Origin: Acidobacteriaceae bacterium
GTDB taxonomy: Bacteria > Acidobacteriota > Terriglobia > Terriglobales > Acidobacteriaceae
Assembly: GCA_025462735.1 (NCBI GenBank)
Contig: JAOAPC010000017.1
Span: forward strand, 62,001-126,000
Length of the DNA stretch: 64,000 nucleotides
Reading direction: 5' to 3'
The notes below the pieces were generated by a model. The model was not told the DNA's origin, did not search any database, and saw only the letters and a list, made by a program, of their open reading frames with translations. Positions 51,527-59,928 of the stretch are shown piece after piece. Numbering within the stretch: position 1 is the first letter of the stretch; every line of letters begins with the position of its first letter. The translations under genes were made by a program, and so were the position numbers.

Positions 51527-53257
51527 GTGAACGACAAATTCGAAACTCACGAGCATGACGTCCTGATCATTGGCGCGGGCGGAGCAGGATTGCGCGCAGC
51601 GATCGAGGCATTAGGTCACGGGGCCAGCGTTGGAATCGTTTGCAAGTCGCTGCTCGGCAAAGCTCACACAGTGATGGCCGAGGGCGGAATCGCAGCTGCG
51701 ATGGCGAACGTGGATGCGGCTGACGACTGGCGCACGCACTTCGGCGATACCATGCGCGGCGGCAAATTCCTGAACAACTGGCGCATGGCGCAAATCCATG
51801 CGCAGGAGGCCCCCGATCGTGTGCGTGAACTCGAACAATGGGGCGCGTTGTTCGACCGCACCGACGATGGCCGAATCCTGCAGCGCGCGTTCGGCGGACA
51901 TAGTTTCAAGCGACTGTGCCATGTCGGCGATCGTACCGGACTGGAAATGATCCGCACATTGCAGGACCGCGGCGTCCAAATGGGGATCGACGTGTACATG
52001 GAGTGCACGATCACCAGACTGCTCAGCGATGCCGGACGCATTTCGGGAGCCTTCGGCTACTGGCGCGAGAACGGGCGCTTCGTAGTGTTCAAGGCGAAAT
52101 CGATCGTGCTGGCTACGGGCGGAATCGGCAAAGCCTGGCCGATCACGTCGAACTCGTGGGAGTACACCGGCGACGGAATGGCGCTCGCCTACGAGGCCGG
52201 CGCGGAATTAATGGACATGGAGTTTGTGCAATTCCATCCCACGGGAATGGTTTGGCCGCCCGGAGTTCAAGGATTGCTCGTCACCGAAGCGGTGCGCGGA
52301 GAAGGCGGCATACTGCGCAACAAGAATGGCGAGCGATTTATGGAGCGCTACGATCCCAAGCGCATGGAGCTCTCTACTCGCGACGTGGTTGCTCGCGCTA
52401 TTTATACCGAAGTAAAAGAAGGACGCGGCACTGAGCACGGTGGCGCGTTTCTTGACATCTCGCACAAGCCGGCGGAGTACGTGAAACGCAAGCTGCCGAG
52501 CATGTATCACCAATTTCTGGAACTCGCGGACGTCGACATAACCAAAGGACCTATGGAAGTCGGACCGACCTGTCATTACATGATGGGCGGGGTTCGAGTC
52601 GAGGCGGAAACTGCGGCATCGACTCTTCCTGGATTGTTCGCGGCCGGCGAAGTCGCGGCGGGATTGCATGGCGCGAACCGACTGGGGGGCAATTCGCTTT
52701 CGGATTTATTAGTTTTCGGCCGGCGAGCCGGAGTTGCGGCTGCCGAGTATGCGAAAAAGCAAAGCGTGGCGTCAGTCGATTCAGCACAAATTGATGCGGC
52801 GGAACGTGAAGCGCTCGCTCCGTTCGAGCGCAGCACGAACGAGAATCCGTACATGCTGCACGCGGATCTTCAGCAGACAATGCAAAGTCTGGTAGGGATT
52901 TTCCGGATCGAGCAAGACCTTCAGTCTGCCCTCGGCAAGATTGCGGCGTTAAAAGAACGAGCGCAGAGACTCAGCATCAGCGGCTCGCGAATGTTTAATC
53001 CGGGATGGCACTTGTGCGCAGATCTGAAATCCATGTTGACGGTTTCTGAAGCGGTCACGCTCTGCGCGCTGGCGAGGAAAGAAAGCCGGGGCGCACACAG
53101 TCGCCTCGACTTCCCGAAGTTCGACCCCATCTGGGGCAAGCAGAACAATATTATTTCGCGGCGCGGTGGTGAGATGAGTTTGCAGCAGCGGCCCACCCCA
53201 GAAATGCCGCAGGAATTGCAGAAGCTGGTCGATGGTGAGAAGGGAGCGGGAGCCTAG
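51527..53257 (+). CDS. sdhA: Succinate dehydrogenase / fumarate reductase flavoprotein subunit
   Basis: FAD subunit oxidising succinate to fumarate, 576 residues, with a GTG start at 51527. FAD motif IIGAGGAGLRAAIEA near 12-26. The FAD-linking and active-site region HTVMAEGGIAAAM is near 47-59. FVQFHPTGMVWPPG, VTEAVRGEGGIL, PTCHYMMGGVRVE and GLHGANRLGGNSLSDLLVFG follow the SdhA pattern. Arg in ALARKESRGAHSRLDFP completes the active site. It overlaps none of its neighbours but is closely spaced in sdhC-sdhA-sdhB. Confidence 0.95.
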   Translation: MNDKFETHEHDVLIIGAGGAGLRAAIEALGHGASVGIVCKSLLGKAHTVMAEGGIAAAMANVDAADDWRTHFGDTMRGGKFLNNWRMAQIHAQEAPDRVRELEQWGALFDRTDDGRILQRAFGGHSFKRLCHVGDRTGLEMIRTLQDRGVQMGIDVYMECTITRLLSDAGRISGAFGYWRENGRFVVFKAKSIVLATGGIGKAWPITSNSWEYTGDGMALAYEAGAELMDMEFVQFHPTGMVWPPGVQGLLVTEAVRGEGGILRNKNGERFMERYDPKRMELSTRDVVARAIYTEVKEGRGTEHGGAFLDISHKPAEYVKRKLPSMYHQFLELADVDITKGPMEVGPTCHYMMGGVRVEAETAASTLPGLFAAGEVAAGLHGANRLGGNSLSDLLVFGRRAGVAAAEYAKKQSVASVDSAQIDAAEREALAPFERSTNENPYMLHADLQQTMQSLVGIFRIEQDLQSALGKIAALKERAQRLSISGSRMFNPGWHLCADLKSMLTVSEAVTLCALARKESRGAHSRLDFPKFDPIWGKQNNIISRRGGEMSLQQRPTPEMPQELQKLVDGEKGAGA

Positions 53258-53258
53258 C

Positions 53259-53990
53259 ATGCCGAACGTGACCCTGAGAATTTTTCGCGGTGATCGCGAA
53301 AGCGGCAAGACCGCTGATTACGAAATTCCGCTGACGCCGGGAATGGTTGTGCTAGACGCACTGCATTACGTCCAAAAGTACCAGGCGGCTGATCTCGCAG
53401 TGCGATGGAACTGTAAAGCCGGCAAGTGCGGATCGTGCTCGGCGGAGGTAAATGGACGTCCTCGCCTCACCTGCAAGACCCGCATGGATTCCCTGCCGCA
53501 GGACAAGCCCATCACAATCCTGCCGATGAAGTCTTTTCCGGTCATCAAAGACTTGGTCACTGACGTTTCCTGGAACTATAAGGTCAACAAGAAAATCCCT
53601 GCGTTCCAGCCGCGCCCGGGAACCGATTGGAAGATGTGGCAAAAAGATGTGGACCGGGTGCAGGAGTTCCGTAAGTGCATCGAGTGTTTCCTGTGCCAGA
53701 ACGTCTGCCATGTTCTGCGCGACCACGACAAGCATGAGGAATTCGGCGGGCCGCGTTTCTTCGTGAGAATTGCGGGACTGGAGATGCATCCGCTGGATGG
53801 AGTTTCGCGAACGGCACTTTTAAAGAAGGAACTCGGACTGGGTCTTTGCAACATTACGAAGTGCTGTACCGAGGTTTGTCCGGAAGAAATTCACATTACC
53901 AACAACGCGATCATCCCGCTGAAGGAACGCGTGGTCGATGAGTTTTACGATCCCGTGCTGCGGTTGGTAAGAAAGATAAGAGGCGCTTGA
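53259..53990 (+). CDS. sdhB: Succinate dehydrogenase iron-sulfur subunit
   Basis: Electron-transfer subunit of 243 residues. The ATG at 53259 starts right after the sdhA stop, with GGGAG six bases upstream. The [2Fe-2S] cysteines are in NCKAGKCGSCSAEV and RLTCKTR, the [4Fe-4S] motif is CIECFLCQNVCHV, and the last cysteines CNITKCCTEVCPE hold the [3Fe-4S]/[4Fe-4S] centres. The 3' cluster motif CCTEVCP retains all positions. It passes electrons from SdhA to the SdhC-like anchor. Length and order are standard. Confidence 0.95.
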   Translation: MPNVTLRIFRGDRESGKTADYEIPLTPGMVVLDALHYVQKYQAADLAVRWNCKAGKCGSCSAEVNGRPRLTCKTRMDSLPQDKPITILPMKSFPVIKDLVTDVSWNYKVNKKIPAFQPRPGTDWKMWQKDVDRVQEFRKCIECFLCQNVCHVLRDHDKHEEFGGPRFFVRIAGLEMHPLDGVSRTALLKKELGLGLCNITKCCTEVCPEEIHITNNAIIPLKERVVDEFYDPVLRLVRKIRGA

Positions 53991-54002
53991 AAGAAACCGA
54001 AA

Positions 54003-54104
54003 AGCATAACCACAGAGGACACAGAGATCACAGAGGTGCACAGAGGGAACAAACATTTCTGATCTACTCGGTGGTCCTCTGTGCCTCTGTGGTTAAAAGC
54101 TGTT
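54003..54104. repeat. AACCACAGAGG inverted repeat after sdhB
   Basis: ATAACCACAGAGGACACAGAG near 54006 and CCTCTGTGCCTCTGTGGTTA near 54075 form long, nearly perfect arms around a 45-base loop containing further CACAGAGG words. It belongs to the CGCAGAG family and is the probable terminator of sdhCAB. Confidence 0.65.
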
Positions 54105-54164
54105 GGTTCTACTTGTAGTTAAATACCAGAAGGCGCGAAGGCGGGAGGTTTATAGGAGGAGCAT

Positions 54165-54659
54165 ATGGAATTCAAGCTGAAGACAATTTCGCCCGAAGGA
54201 ATCGATGCCGCTCTCTCCAAAGCCGAACTCTATCGTTTTCTGAATGAACCGGAGGAAGCGGAATCCATTTGCGAAGACGTGCTCGCCGTGCAATCGGGCC
54301 ATCAGCTGGCGGTCCGTACACTTGGCCTGGCGCTGACTGACCAATTTACTGGTGAGAGTTCTGACCGTTACGCTGACGCCGAGAAGGCGTTTCAGCAGCT
54401 TACCGATGCTTACGAACGTCTCTACTACACCGGGCTCTTACATGAGAGACGCGCGAAGGCGCAGCTTCGCACCCGCCGTCCGGCGCACACCGTAACTGTT
54501 CTGCTGGAACAAGCAATGCACAACTATGAAGAGGCCGAACGAATCCGCCCTACTGGCAATGATGACGCCATCCTGCGCTGGAACCGCTGTGCTCGCCTGC
54601 TTCATTCGAAGCTGGATTCTGAGTGGCATCGCGAGGTGGGAATTGAGATGGGGGAATGA
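54165..54659 (+). CDS. TPR-like helical protein, unknown
   Basis: Cytoplasmic protein of 164 residues, AGGAGG nine bases before the ATG. It is all-helical by sequence: ALSKAELYRFLNEPEEAESICEDVLAV and LEQAMHNYEEAERIRPTGNDDAILRWNRC have the spacing of tetratricopeptide-type helix pairs (small residue, Tyr, Ala, Pro at the turn). The C-terminal repeat HNYEEAERIRPTGN is the best match. No enzyme motif is visible. A scaffold or adaptor role is likely from the fold alone. It is single in its region, between sdhB and the tmRNA gene. Confidence 0.75.
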   Translation: MEFKLKTISPEGIDAALSKAELYRFLNEPEEAESICEDVLAVQSGHQLAVRTLGLALTDQFTGESSDRYADAEKAFQQLTDAYERLYYTGLLHERRAKAQLRTRRPAHTVTVLLEQAMHNYEEAERIRPTGNDDAILRWNRCARLLHSKLDSEWHREVGIEMGE

Positions 54660-54675
54660 AGTGCAACTGCACGCC

Positions 54676-54722
54676 GGATCCCTCGCTCCGCTGGTGAAAG
54701 CGCGGGGCTTCGGGATGACGCC
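54676..54722. repeat. CCTCGCTCCGCTGGTG-type degenerate repeat
   Basis: GGATCCCTCGCTCCGCTGG..GCGGGGCTTCGGGATGACG, resembling the CTCCGCTCAGGATGACAG end of the element at 32662-32722. Otherwise 54660-54809 holds nothing recognisable. Confidence 0.4.
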
Positions 54723-54809
54723 CTTTACCAGCTCGTTAGCTCAAAACTAGTTCTGGATAGAAGGCTATGTGTCCCGCCGCCCCCTGCCGCATCTAATTCT
54801 TTAGGTACA

Positions 54810-54837
54810 TTGACTTCCGGTCTGGTTCTACTAAGAT
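54810..54837 (+). promoter_or_regulatory. Probable sigma-70 promoter of ssrA
   Basis: TTGACT (54810-54815) and TAAGAT (54832-54837) with a 16-base spacer. It precedes the mature tmRNA 5' end by about 77 bases, so the primary transcript would carry a leader containing the hairpin at 54874-54905. Confidence 0.5.
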
Positions 54838-54873
54838 TGGAAGCAGTTCTTTGAATGGTCCATCCCACGGGGT

Positions 54874-54905
54874 CCCCATTTGCGGGACTTCAGCCCCAAA
54901 TGGGG
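54874..54905 (+). other. Strong hairpin in the tmRNA leader
   Basis: Arms CCCCATTTG (54874-54882) and CAAATGGGG (54897-54905) pair perfectly over 9 bp, with an inner GGG/CCC. It ends 9 bases before the mature tmRNA 5' end and has no T tract, so it is more likely a processing or folding element than a terminator. It may also be another genomic palindrome. Confidence 0.55.
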
Positions 54906-54914
54906 TGAAAAATT

Positions 54915-55282
54915 GGGGGCGTCACGGCTTCGACGGAGATGCTTGCGGCCAAGAGGCATGCCGGGGTGCACTCACCCGTAATCGAGGGCAAAATGATAAT
55001 TGCCAATCAACAGATGGCATACGCAGCTTAATTAATTAAGTTGCCGTCTTCCGCAGCTTCGCCCGTGGGCTGCGAGCGGACGTCACACAGCGGGCTGCTC
55101 TTCTCTGCTACGTCTGGGCAGAGAGGTTAAGACTTCAGGCTAGCGGCAACCGTTTCTTGTCCGTTCTGAGCGGCGGTCGCGAACGTCTTTGGGTAATGCC
55201 AAGGGCATGAACGCGAATAAGCATGTAGTCTCTTGACCAGTAACATTTTCGGACGCGGGTTCGACTCCCGCCGCCTCCACCA
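54915..55282 (+). ncRNA. ssrA: Transfer-messenger RNA (tmRNA)
   Basis: Rescues stalled ribosomes and tags the unfinished protein for degradation. The 5' end GGGGGCGTCACGGCTTCGAC and the 3' end GGGTTCGACTCCCGCCGCCTCCACCA are typical, in two parts: acceptor stem GGGGGCG pairs with CGCCTCC, T arm GGTTCGA, and CCA is encoded (55280-55282). The length of 368 is normal. The reading frame from 55002 to a TAA at 55029 gives the tag ANQQMAYAA, ending in the expected Tyr-Ala-Ala-type degron. The resume codon is inferred from the tag pattern. Pseudoknots follow between 55040 and 55230. Confidence 0.96.
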
Positions 55283-55311
55283 AATCCAAAGCCTTTTATT
55301 TTCAATTCAAT

Positions 55312-55503
55312 TTGGACGCACACTTTGACCGTGTGCCTGGCGCGTCCCCTTCGTTTTGCGAACTGCCGCGAAGAGATCCGTGTCCCACGTGCGACGAACA
55401 TCTGCCTCAAGTTGCTCTTGGCGAGTACGCACCGATGGAAGAGTGGGCACCAAGCCGCAAGTTTTGGGACAGAATGGGTCGGCGCTGGGTGACGAACTTC
55501 TGA
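55312..55503 (+). CDS. Possible small CxxC protein or gene remnant downstream of ssrA
   Basis: Open frame of 63 residues from a TTG at 55312 with no ribosome site. DPCPTCDEHLP has a C-x-x-C pair, and EWAPSRKFWDRMGRRWVTNF looks like a protein C-terminus. The upstream part is uncertain. It could be the tail of a gene whose beginning was lost when DNA integrated at the tmRNA 3' end. I do not recognise it, and it may be non-coding. The DUF4365-like gene follows after 28 bases. Confidence 0.35.
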   Translation: MDAHFDRVPGASPSFCELPRRDPCPTCDEHLPQVALGEYAPMEEWAPSRKFWDRMGRRWVTNF

Positions 55504-55531
55504 ATATAATCGTGCCCCAAGGAGACTGAAG

Positions 55532-56410
55532 ATGCCAGGTGCCCGTTTGCGAAGTTTCCGCCTTGGGGATCGCTCTGAGCTGCTCGTGCAACATCTTCTC
55601 ACTGGTCTCGCATTTACAACGCCCGTGCCTCGGCAGGAGGACATTGGTTTCGACTTTCTGTGCAGCTTGATCGGACAGACGAAAGGTAGTGGGCTTCTGC
55701 GCGCCGGACCTTTCTTCACTGTTCAAGCGAAAAGTAAGGGCACGGAAGAGATCCTGTACGAACAACCGCACCAAGTGGACTGGATCACTCAACAGGAAAA
55801 CCCGATGCTGATTTGCATCGCTGATCGAGACACGACATCGATGGATATCTATTCGACATGGAACTTATTATGTGGGGTACTCGCTGGACACACCGTCACG
55901 AGGGCTGCGACGAAAATCATTTTGCGTCTCGACCAAACAAGTGACAAGTGGCCACACGTCCGCGACCTCCAAGACGGCACTCAGGAGATTTTGCTAGGCA
56001 GTCCGATAGCCCATGTCACACACGACGACATCGTCGATGAAGATCGGACGAAGGAAGTCGCTGCGGTGCTCGCTGCATGGATACTCTTCGATCGATTAAA
56101 CATAGTGAACAGCCGCGCTGGTTTGCATTGGGTTGTGGCACCGCGTTTCTATGAAACGAACAAAATGCCGCTTCTCGATGACCTTCTGGCTGTCGCGGGT
56201 TACTGGAATCCCAAAAATCTGGAAAAATGCGCCCGTAACCTCGTTCTGTCTGCTGCATCTCTCTGGCGTACCCTCGCGGCTGCTGGGCTGATGTCGAGTA
56301 CGGCCGCGCCATGGGCAGAAGGGATACCCTTGCTAAGGGATCTTCTGAGTTGGTGCTATGAGATTGACCCTTCGATAAGGGATTTTATTCCGGAATTTCG
56401 CGTTCACTAA
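55532..56410 (+). CDS. DUF4365-like protein with PD-(D/E)XK nuclease-type N-terminus
   Basis: Protein of 292 residues, with AAGGAGA nine bases upstream of the ATG. Residues 12-70 show the DUF4365 pattern: GDRSELLVQHLL with E16, EDIGFDFLC with D41, and FTVQAKSKG with Q65-x-K67, the Glu...Asp...Gln-x-Lys order of restriction-endonuclease-like folds. The rest (70-292) is not recognised and has a helical look with many Trp and Leu. DUF4365 proteins are found in accessory and defence regions. A nuclease role is inferred from the motif only. It lies beside the tmRNA 3' end, a favoured integration site. Confidence 0.65.
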   Translation: MPGARLRSFRLGDRSELLVQHLLTGLAFTTPVPRQEDIGFDFLCSLIGQTKGSGLLRAGPFFTVQAKSKGTEEILYEQPHQVDWITQQENPMLICIADRDTTSMDIYSTWNLLCGVLAGHTVTRAATKIILRLDQTSDKWPHVRDLQDGTQEILLGSPIAHVTHDDIVDEDRTKEVAAVLAAWILFDRLNIVNSRAGLHWVVAPRFYETNKMPLLDDLLAVAGYWNPKNLEKCARNLVLSAASLWRTLAAAGLMSSTAAPWAEGIPLLRDLLSWCYEIDPSIRDFIPEFRVH

Positions 56411-56474
56411 TGTTCTCTTGCACCGATTGTGGATGTGAGCGGCAGCGTGTCTGAATAACGAACTTCCCATTTCA

Positions 56475-56864
56475 ATGGCTCGCCAACTCTCCACTAACGC
56501 CCGGAAAAAGATCACAGCAATAGAGCGCCGCAAGGCGATGCTCGATGCATTGATCAAGTTCATCATTCGTCATCCCCGGCTAACCGAAGAGTCCAGGGTG
56601 AAGCATCTGCAAGAAGGCAAGACTGGCTTGCAGTTCGGAGACTACGCTTTGATCGTTCCACATTGGAAGGACGAGCGAGTCGTACTGCGGCTGTTCCGTT
56701 CGGGCGAGGATTGGCTGAACAATCTGGACGAGAAGGCTCAGGAGCGGTTGCAGCGACTCGTGAGCGAGGACATCTCTCGCACATCGAACAAAGAGCTTGA
56801 CCGTCTGCTGGAAAAGCTATTCTGGGAAGCGAATCCGGATTATGAAGAGGAAGACGAAGAGTAG
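56475..56864 (+). CDS. Hypothetical charged protein
   Basis: I do not recognise this 129-residue protein. It is rich in Arg, Lys, Glu and Leu, with an N-terminal basic helix (ARKKITAIERRKAMLDAL), a central part TGLQFGDYALIVPHWKDERVVLRLFRSGEDWL with beta character, and an acidic tail (NPDYEEEDEE). No signal or membrane segment. It follows the DUF4365-like gene by 64 bases on the same strand, stands just before a convergent unknown gene, and belongs to the accessory patch after ssrA. Confidence 0.6.
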   Translation: MARQLSTNARKKITAIERRKAMLDALIKFIIRHPRLTEESRVKHLQEGKTGLQFGDYALIVPHWKDERVVLRLFRSGEDWLNNLDEKAQERLQRLVSEDISRTSNKELDRLLEKLFWEANPDYEEEDEE

Positions 56865-56868
56865 GTTG

Positions 56869-57597
56869 TCACGAAGATCGATAGCTGCCGAGTGGCAGGT
56901 TGATCTTCTTCGTTGATTCGAGAATCGGCGTGACCAATTTGGCCACTTGTAACCGGAAGGGCTCGACGTTCGGCATTCGATTCAAGTCGCATCCCAAAGG
57001 AATCAAATGAGGGAACTCGTCGAATGTGGTGATGACAATAAGGGTACCGATTGAAGCCAGGTAATCCGCGATCTTTGGATTTAAGGCAGCATCATAGTTT
57101 TCAGGTCGCTCTGTCACTCGGGTGACCACAAGGTTAGTCGAATGCTTGGCCGCATGAACCGTAGGATGGGAAAGCGCGGAGAACACACTCCAACGTTTTC
57201 CAAGTTCCGTGTCTCCGCCTCCAATCTTTTTTATAAAATCTTCGGTTTTCTTGTGGCGGGCTCTCCAGGTGTTGTCGTTCAACCCTTTGAACCAGGCCTG
57301 TATCGTGTGTCGAATGCCATCGTCATCAAACCGGAAGGTCAAGAGAAGATCTCTTGTTTCCATAAATGATCTGACGAGAACATCCCAGCTATCGCGGGTT
57401 GCCGGCTCTAAGACGGACCTCATGCCCCAAAGCAATGATGTTGAACGGAACCCAAGCAAGAAGCAGGCCGTCGCCTGAGAAGTCGGGTCTATATCCATAC
57501 ACCGGCCCCCGACCCGATAGAACTCTGTGCTGAGTTCTTTTAAGACTAAAGGGACACGATCTAACAGCGCGCGCAATGCGACGGAACTTTCTTCCAT
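56869..57597 (-). CDS. Hypothetical helical protein
   Basis: Protein of 242 residues from the ATG at 57597. Codons upstream are open only because the palindromic repeat at 57636-57672 is read through. It is soluble and helical: ALRALLDRVPLVLKELSTEFYRVGG, then WDVLVRSFMETRDLLLTFRFDD, and FSALSHPTVHAAKHS. This resembles uncharacterised proteins of the DUF5677 or abortive-infection-associated type (Arg/Glu/His-rich helical), but I cannot assign one. Convergent with the gene at 56475 (4-base gap). Confidence 0.6.
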   Translation of the reverse strand: MEESSVALRALLDRVPLVLKELSTEFYRVGGRCMDIDPTSQATACFLLGFRSTSLLWGMRSVLEPATRDSWDVLVRSFMETRDLLLTFRFDDDGIRHTIQAWFKGLNDNTWRARHKKTEDFIKKIGGGDTELGKRWSVFSALSHPTVHAAKHSTNLVVTRVTERPENYDAALNPKIADYLASIGTLIVITTFDEFPHLIPLGCDLNRMPNVEPFRLQVAKLVTPILESTKKINLPLGSYRSS

Positions 57598-57635
57598 GGG
57601 CCTGATAGTAGCGCACTCATAACCGTCCGCAATAC

Positions 57636-57720
57636 CCACCCTTCGCAAAAAACGCGAAGGATGGGGCACCCTCGGTTGTAGTTTGCCCGAAAGGGTGAGC
57701 CACCCGCCCTACATGGAGAT
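57636..57720. repeat. CCACCCTTCGC palindrome plus AAGGGTGAGCCACCC hairpin
   Basis: CCCACCCTTCGC - AAAAAA - CGCGAAGGATGGGGCACCC, with the same outer parts as the elements at 15961-16003 and 61003-61040, then GTTTGCCCGAAAGGGTGAGCCACCCGCCC and TACATGG. Confidence 0.7.
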
Positions 57721-57849
57721 CAATGATGATTCAATGTAGCTTGCCGGAGCACTTTCGGGTTCCACGGTCGCAATGTGCTCTGACATCCCCGCAACGAGAT
57801 TCTCGCTACGGCATCCAAGAAGTGGACTTCGAAGTCACACCGAGAAATT

Positions 57850-58851
57850 GTGCAAGACTCCTCAAGCGCAGGTATTCCCCTCCGGCAATTTGGACGCGCT
57901 GACGCCAAAATTTCCATTCTCGGGTTTGGCGGTCATCACCTGGGCGACGCACCTGATCAACAAACCGCGATTCGCATTGTTCAAGAAGCCGTCGACAACG
58001 GAATTACTTTCTACGACAACTGTTGGGAATACCGCAGGGGCAAGACCGAGCTCTGGATGGGAGCTGGCCTGAAGGGACGCCGAGACAAAATTTTTCTGAT
58101 GACGAAAACGTGTCCGCACGGACGAGATGCAAGTCTGGCTTTGCAAATGCTCGAAGAGTCGCTGCGGCGTCTGCAAACCGACCATCTCGATTTGTGGCAG
58201 GTTCACGGGATGGCTTTCGAGAATGACCCTGAGCTCTTCATTCGGCCAAATGGAGCAGCCGAGGCGTTGGCCAAAGCAAAGAAGGATGGCAAGGCGCGAT
58301 TTGTGGGATTCACCGGACACCAGAACCCAATAGTGCATTTAGGAATGTTGAATACGGGATTTCCGTTCGATTCCGTTCAAATGCCACTAAATCCATTCGA
58401 TTACGGCTTTACTAGAAGTTTTGAACGACAGGTCCTGCCAGAGCTGAACCGCCGTGGCATAGCGGCACTCGGCATGAAGCCTCTAAGCGGCCATGGAGAG
58501 CCCATCAAGGCCGGCGCACTTACGGCTGAGGAAGCTTTGCGGTATGCGATGAGTCTCCCGGTCGCGACCACCATCAGCGGCGTAGATAGTCTGGAAGTAT
58601 TACAGCAGAACCTGCAGATCGCGCGGAATTTCAAGCCGATGACCACTTCCGAAATGGACGAACTGCGAAACCGCTGCAAGCAGTACGCGGCCGATGGACG
58701 GTATGAGGTCTACAAGCTGTCGCTGAGATTCGATAATCCGGAAGCTCGTCTTGCACACGGGTTTCCGCTTGATACCACGCAGTCGGAGGTTCGAGACATG
58801 CTCGGATCGGCTGAGAATACGGGCCATCCTTTTCCGCAGAGAAAGTGCTGA
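57850..58851 (+). CDS. Aldo/keto reductase (cytoplasmic)
   Basis: NADPH-type TIM-barrel reductase of 333 residues, GTG start at 57850. The catalytic tetrad is visible: Asp and Tyr in FYDNCWEYRRG, Lys in FLMTKTCPHG, and His in DLWQVHGM. The C-terminal NADPH region has SLPVATTISGVDSLEVLQQNL. The first 20 residues are unlike a signal. It is 46% or more similar by eye to the next gene, so the two are tandem duplicates. The C-terminal third differs and ends FPLDTTQSEVRDML. The substrate is unknown. Confidence 0.88.
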   Translation: MQDSSSAGIPLRQFGRADAKISILGFGGHHLGDAPDQQTAIRIVQEAVDNGITFYDNCWEYRRGKTELWMGAGLKGRRDKIFLMTKTCPHGRDASLALQMLEESLRRLQTDHLDLWQVHGMAFENDPELFIRPNGAAEALAKAKKDGKARFVGFTGHQNPIVHLGMLNTGFPFDSVQMPLNPFDYGFTRSFERQVLPELNRRGIAALGMKPLSGHGEPIKAGALTAEEALRYAMSLPVATTISGVDSLEVLQQNLQIARNFKPMTTSEMDELRNRCKQYAADGRYEVYKLSLRFDNPEARLAHGFPLDTTQSEVRDMLGSAENTGHPFPQRKC

Positions 58852-58860
58852 AGAGAAGCT

Positions 58861-59910
58861 ATGGATCCGAAGCAGCCGAATCTTAGCCGTCGAAAGTTTA
58901 TGCAAGGAGCCGCAATCATGGGCGCAGCACCACTCATGCCGAACCGCGCTCTTTCGGCCACTGACAGAGTTCCGCCACAAAGCCCTGAAGGCAGCGTGCC
59001 GAAGAAAACGTTGGGACGAACAGGTGTTCAGGTGTCAGCACTCGGACTAGGCGGCTACCACCTGGGTTCCGCGAATACAGATCAGATTGCAAATGAGATA
59101 GTGGCTAAGGCGCTCGATCATGGGATCGATTTCTTCGACAACGCCTGGGAGTACCACGACGGCCTAAGCGAAGAGAGGCTAGGAAGGGCGTTGAAGGGAA
59201 AAAGGCAGAGCGCCTTCCTCATGACAAAGGTTTGTACTCACGGTCGAGACAAGAAGTTAGCCATGTGCATGTTGGAAGAGTCCCTGCGACGTCTGCAAAC
59301 TGACCATCTGGATCTCTGGCAGATCCATGAAGTTATTTATGAAAACGATCCTGACCAGATCTTCGCGCCGGGCGGAGTGGCCGAAGCTCTGCTGGATGCC
59401 AAGAAACAGGGCAAGGTTCGTTTCATTGGATTCACCGGGCACAAGGGTCCTGAGATTCACTTGAAAATGCTGGCCCACGATTTTCCGTTCGATACGGTGC
59501 AGATGCCGCTGAATTGTTTTGACGCCACCTTTCGCAGTTTTGAGAAGCAAGTATTGCCAGAGGCAACGCGCCGCGGGATCGCTGTCCTGGGAATGAAAAG
59601 TCTGGGCGGCAGTGGGGAAATGGTTAGACATGGCGGTGTAACGGCTGAGCAGGGATTGCGCTATGCCATGAGCTTGCCGGTTGCAACTACGATTAGTGGT
59701 ATTGAGTCGATGGAAGTTCTCGATCAGAACCTCGCTGTCGCCACGAATTTCCAACCATTCTCGGCTGCCGAATTGCAAGAGTTGCGAGACCAATGCCATC
59801 AGTTTGCGGCTGACGGACGCTATGAACTCTTCAAAATGACCACCAAGTATGACGGCAAAGTTGGGCGCGAACAGCACCACTTCCCCAGCACTGAAGAATT
59901 ACCTCTCTAG
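58861..59910 (+). CDS. Tat-exported aldo/keto reductase
   Basis: Second aldo/keto reductase, 349 residues, starting 9 bases after the first. Residues 1-32 are a twin-arginine signal (NLSRRKFMQGAAIMGAAPL, motif SRRKFMQ) so the folded enzyme is exported to the periplasm. Tetrad in FFDNAWEYHDG (Asp, Tyr), FLMTKVCTHG (Lys) and DLWQIHEV (His). Its C-terminal part FAADGRYELFKMTTKYDGK parallels the neighbour. Export of a nicotinamide-dependent enzyme fits Tat, which carries folded cofactor proteins, and the window encodes tatA and tatC. Confidence 0.9.
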   Translation: MDPKQPNLSRRKFMQGAAIMGAAPLMPNRALSATDRVPPQSPEGSVPKKTLGRTGVQVSALGLGGYHLGSANTDQIANEIVAKALDHGIDFFDNAWEYHDGLSEERLGRALKGKRQSAFLMTKVCTHGRDKKLAMCMLEESLRRLQTDHLDLWQIHEVIYENDPDQIFAPGGVAEALLDAKKQGKVRFIGFTGHKGPEIHLKMLAHDFPFDTVQMPLNCFDATFRSFEKQVLPEATRRGIAVLGMKSLGGSGEMVRHGGVTAEQGLRYAMSLPVATTISGIESMEVLDQNLAVATNFQPFSAAELQELRDQCHQFAADGRYELFKMTTKYDGKVGREQHHFPSTEELPL

Positions 59911-59928
59911 CTCGGCTCGTATCCTCGG

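Noticed and set aside
54851-55039. 62-codon open frame over the ssrA 5' part
   Set aside because: Lies within the tmRNA and its leader. The RNA gene is certain.
55255-55282. tRNA-like 3' end
   Set aside because: GGTTCGACTCCCGCCGCCTCCACCA belongs to the tmRNA, not to a separate tRNA gene. No other tRNA-like sequence was found in the window.
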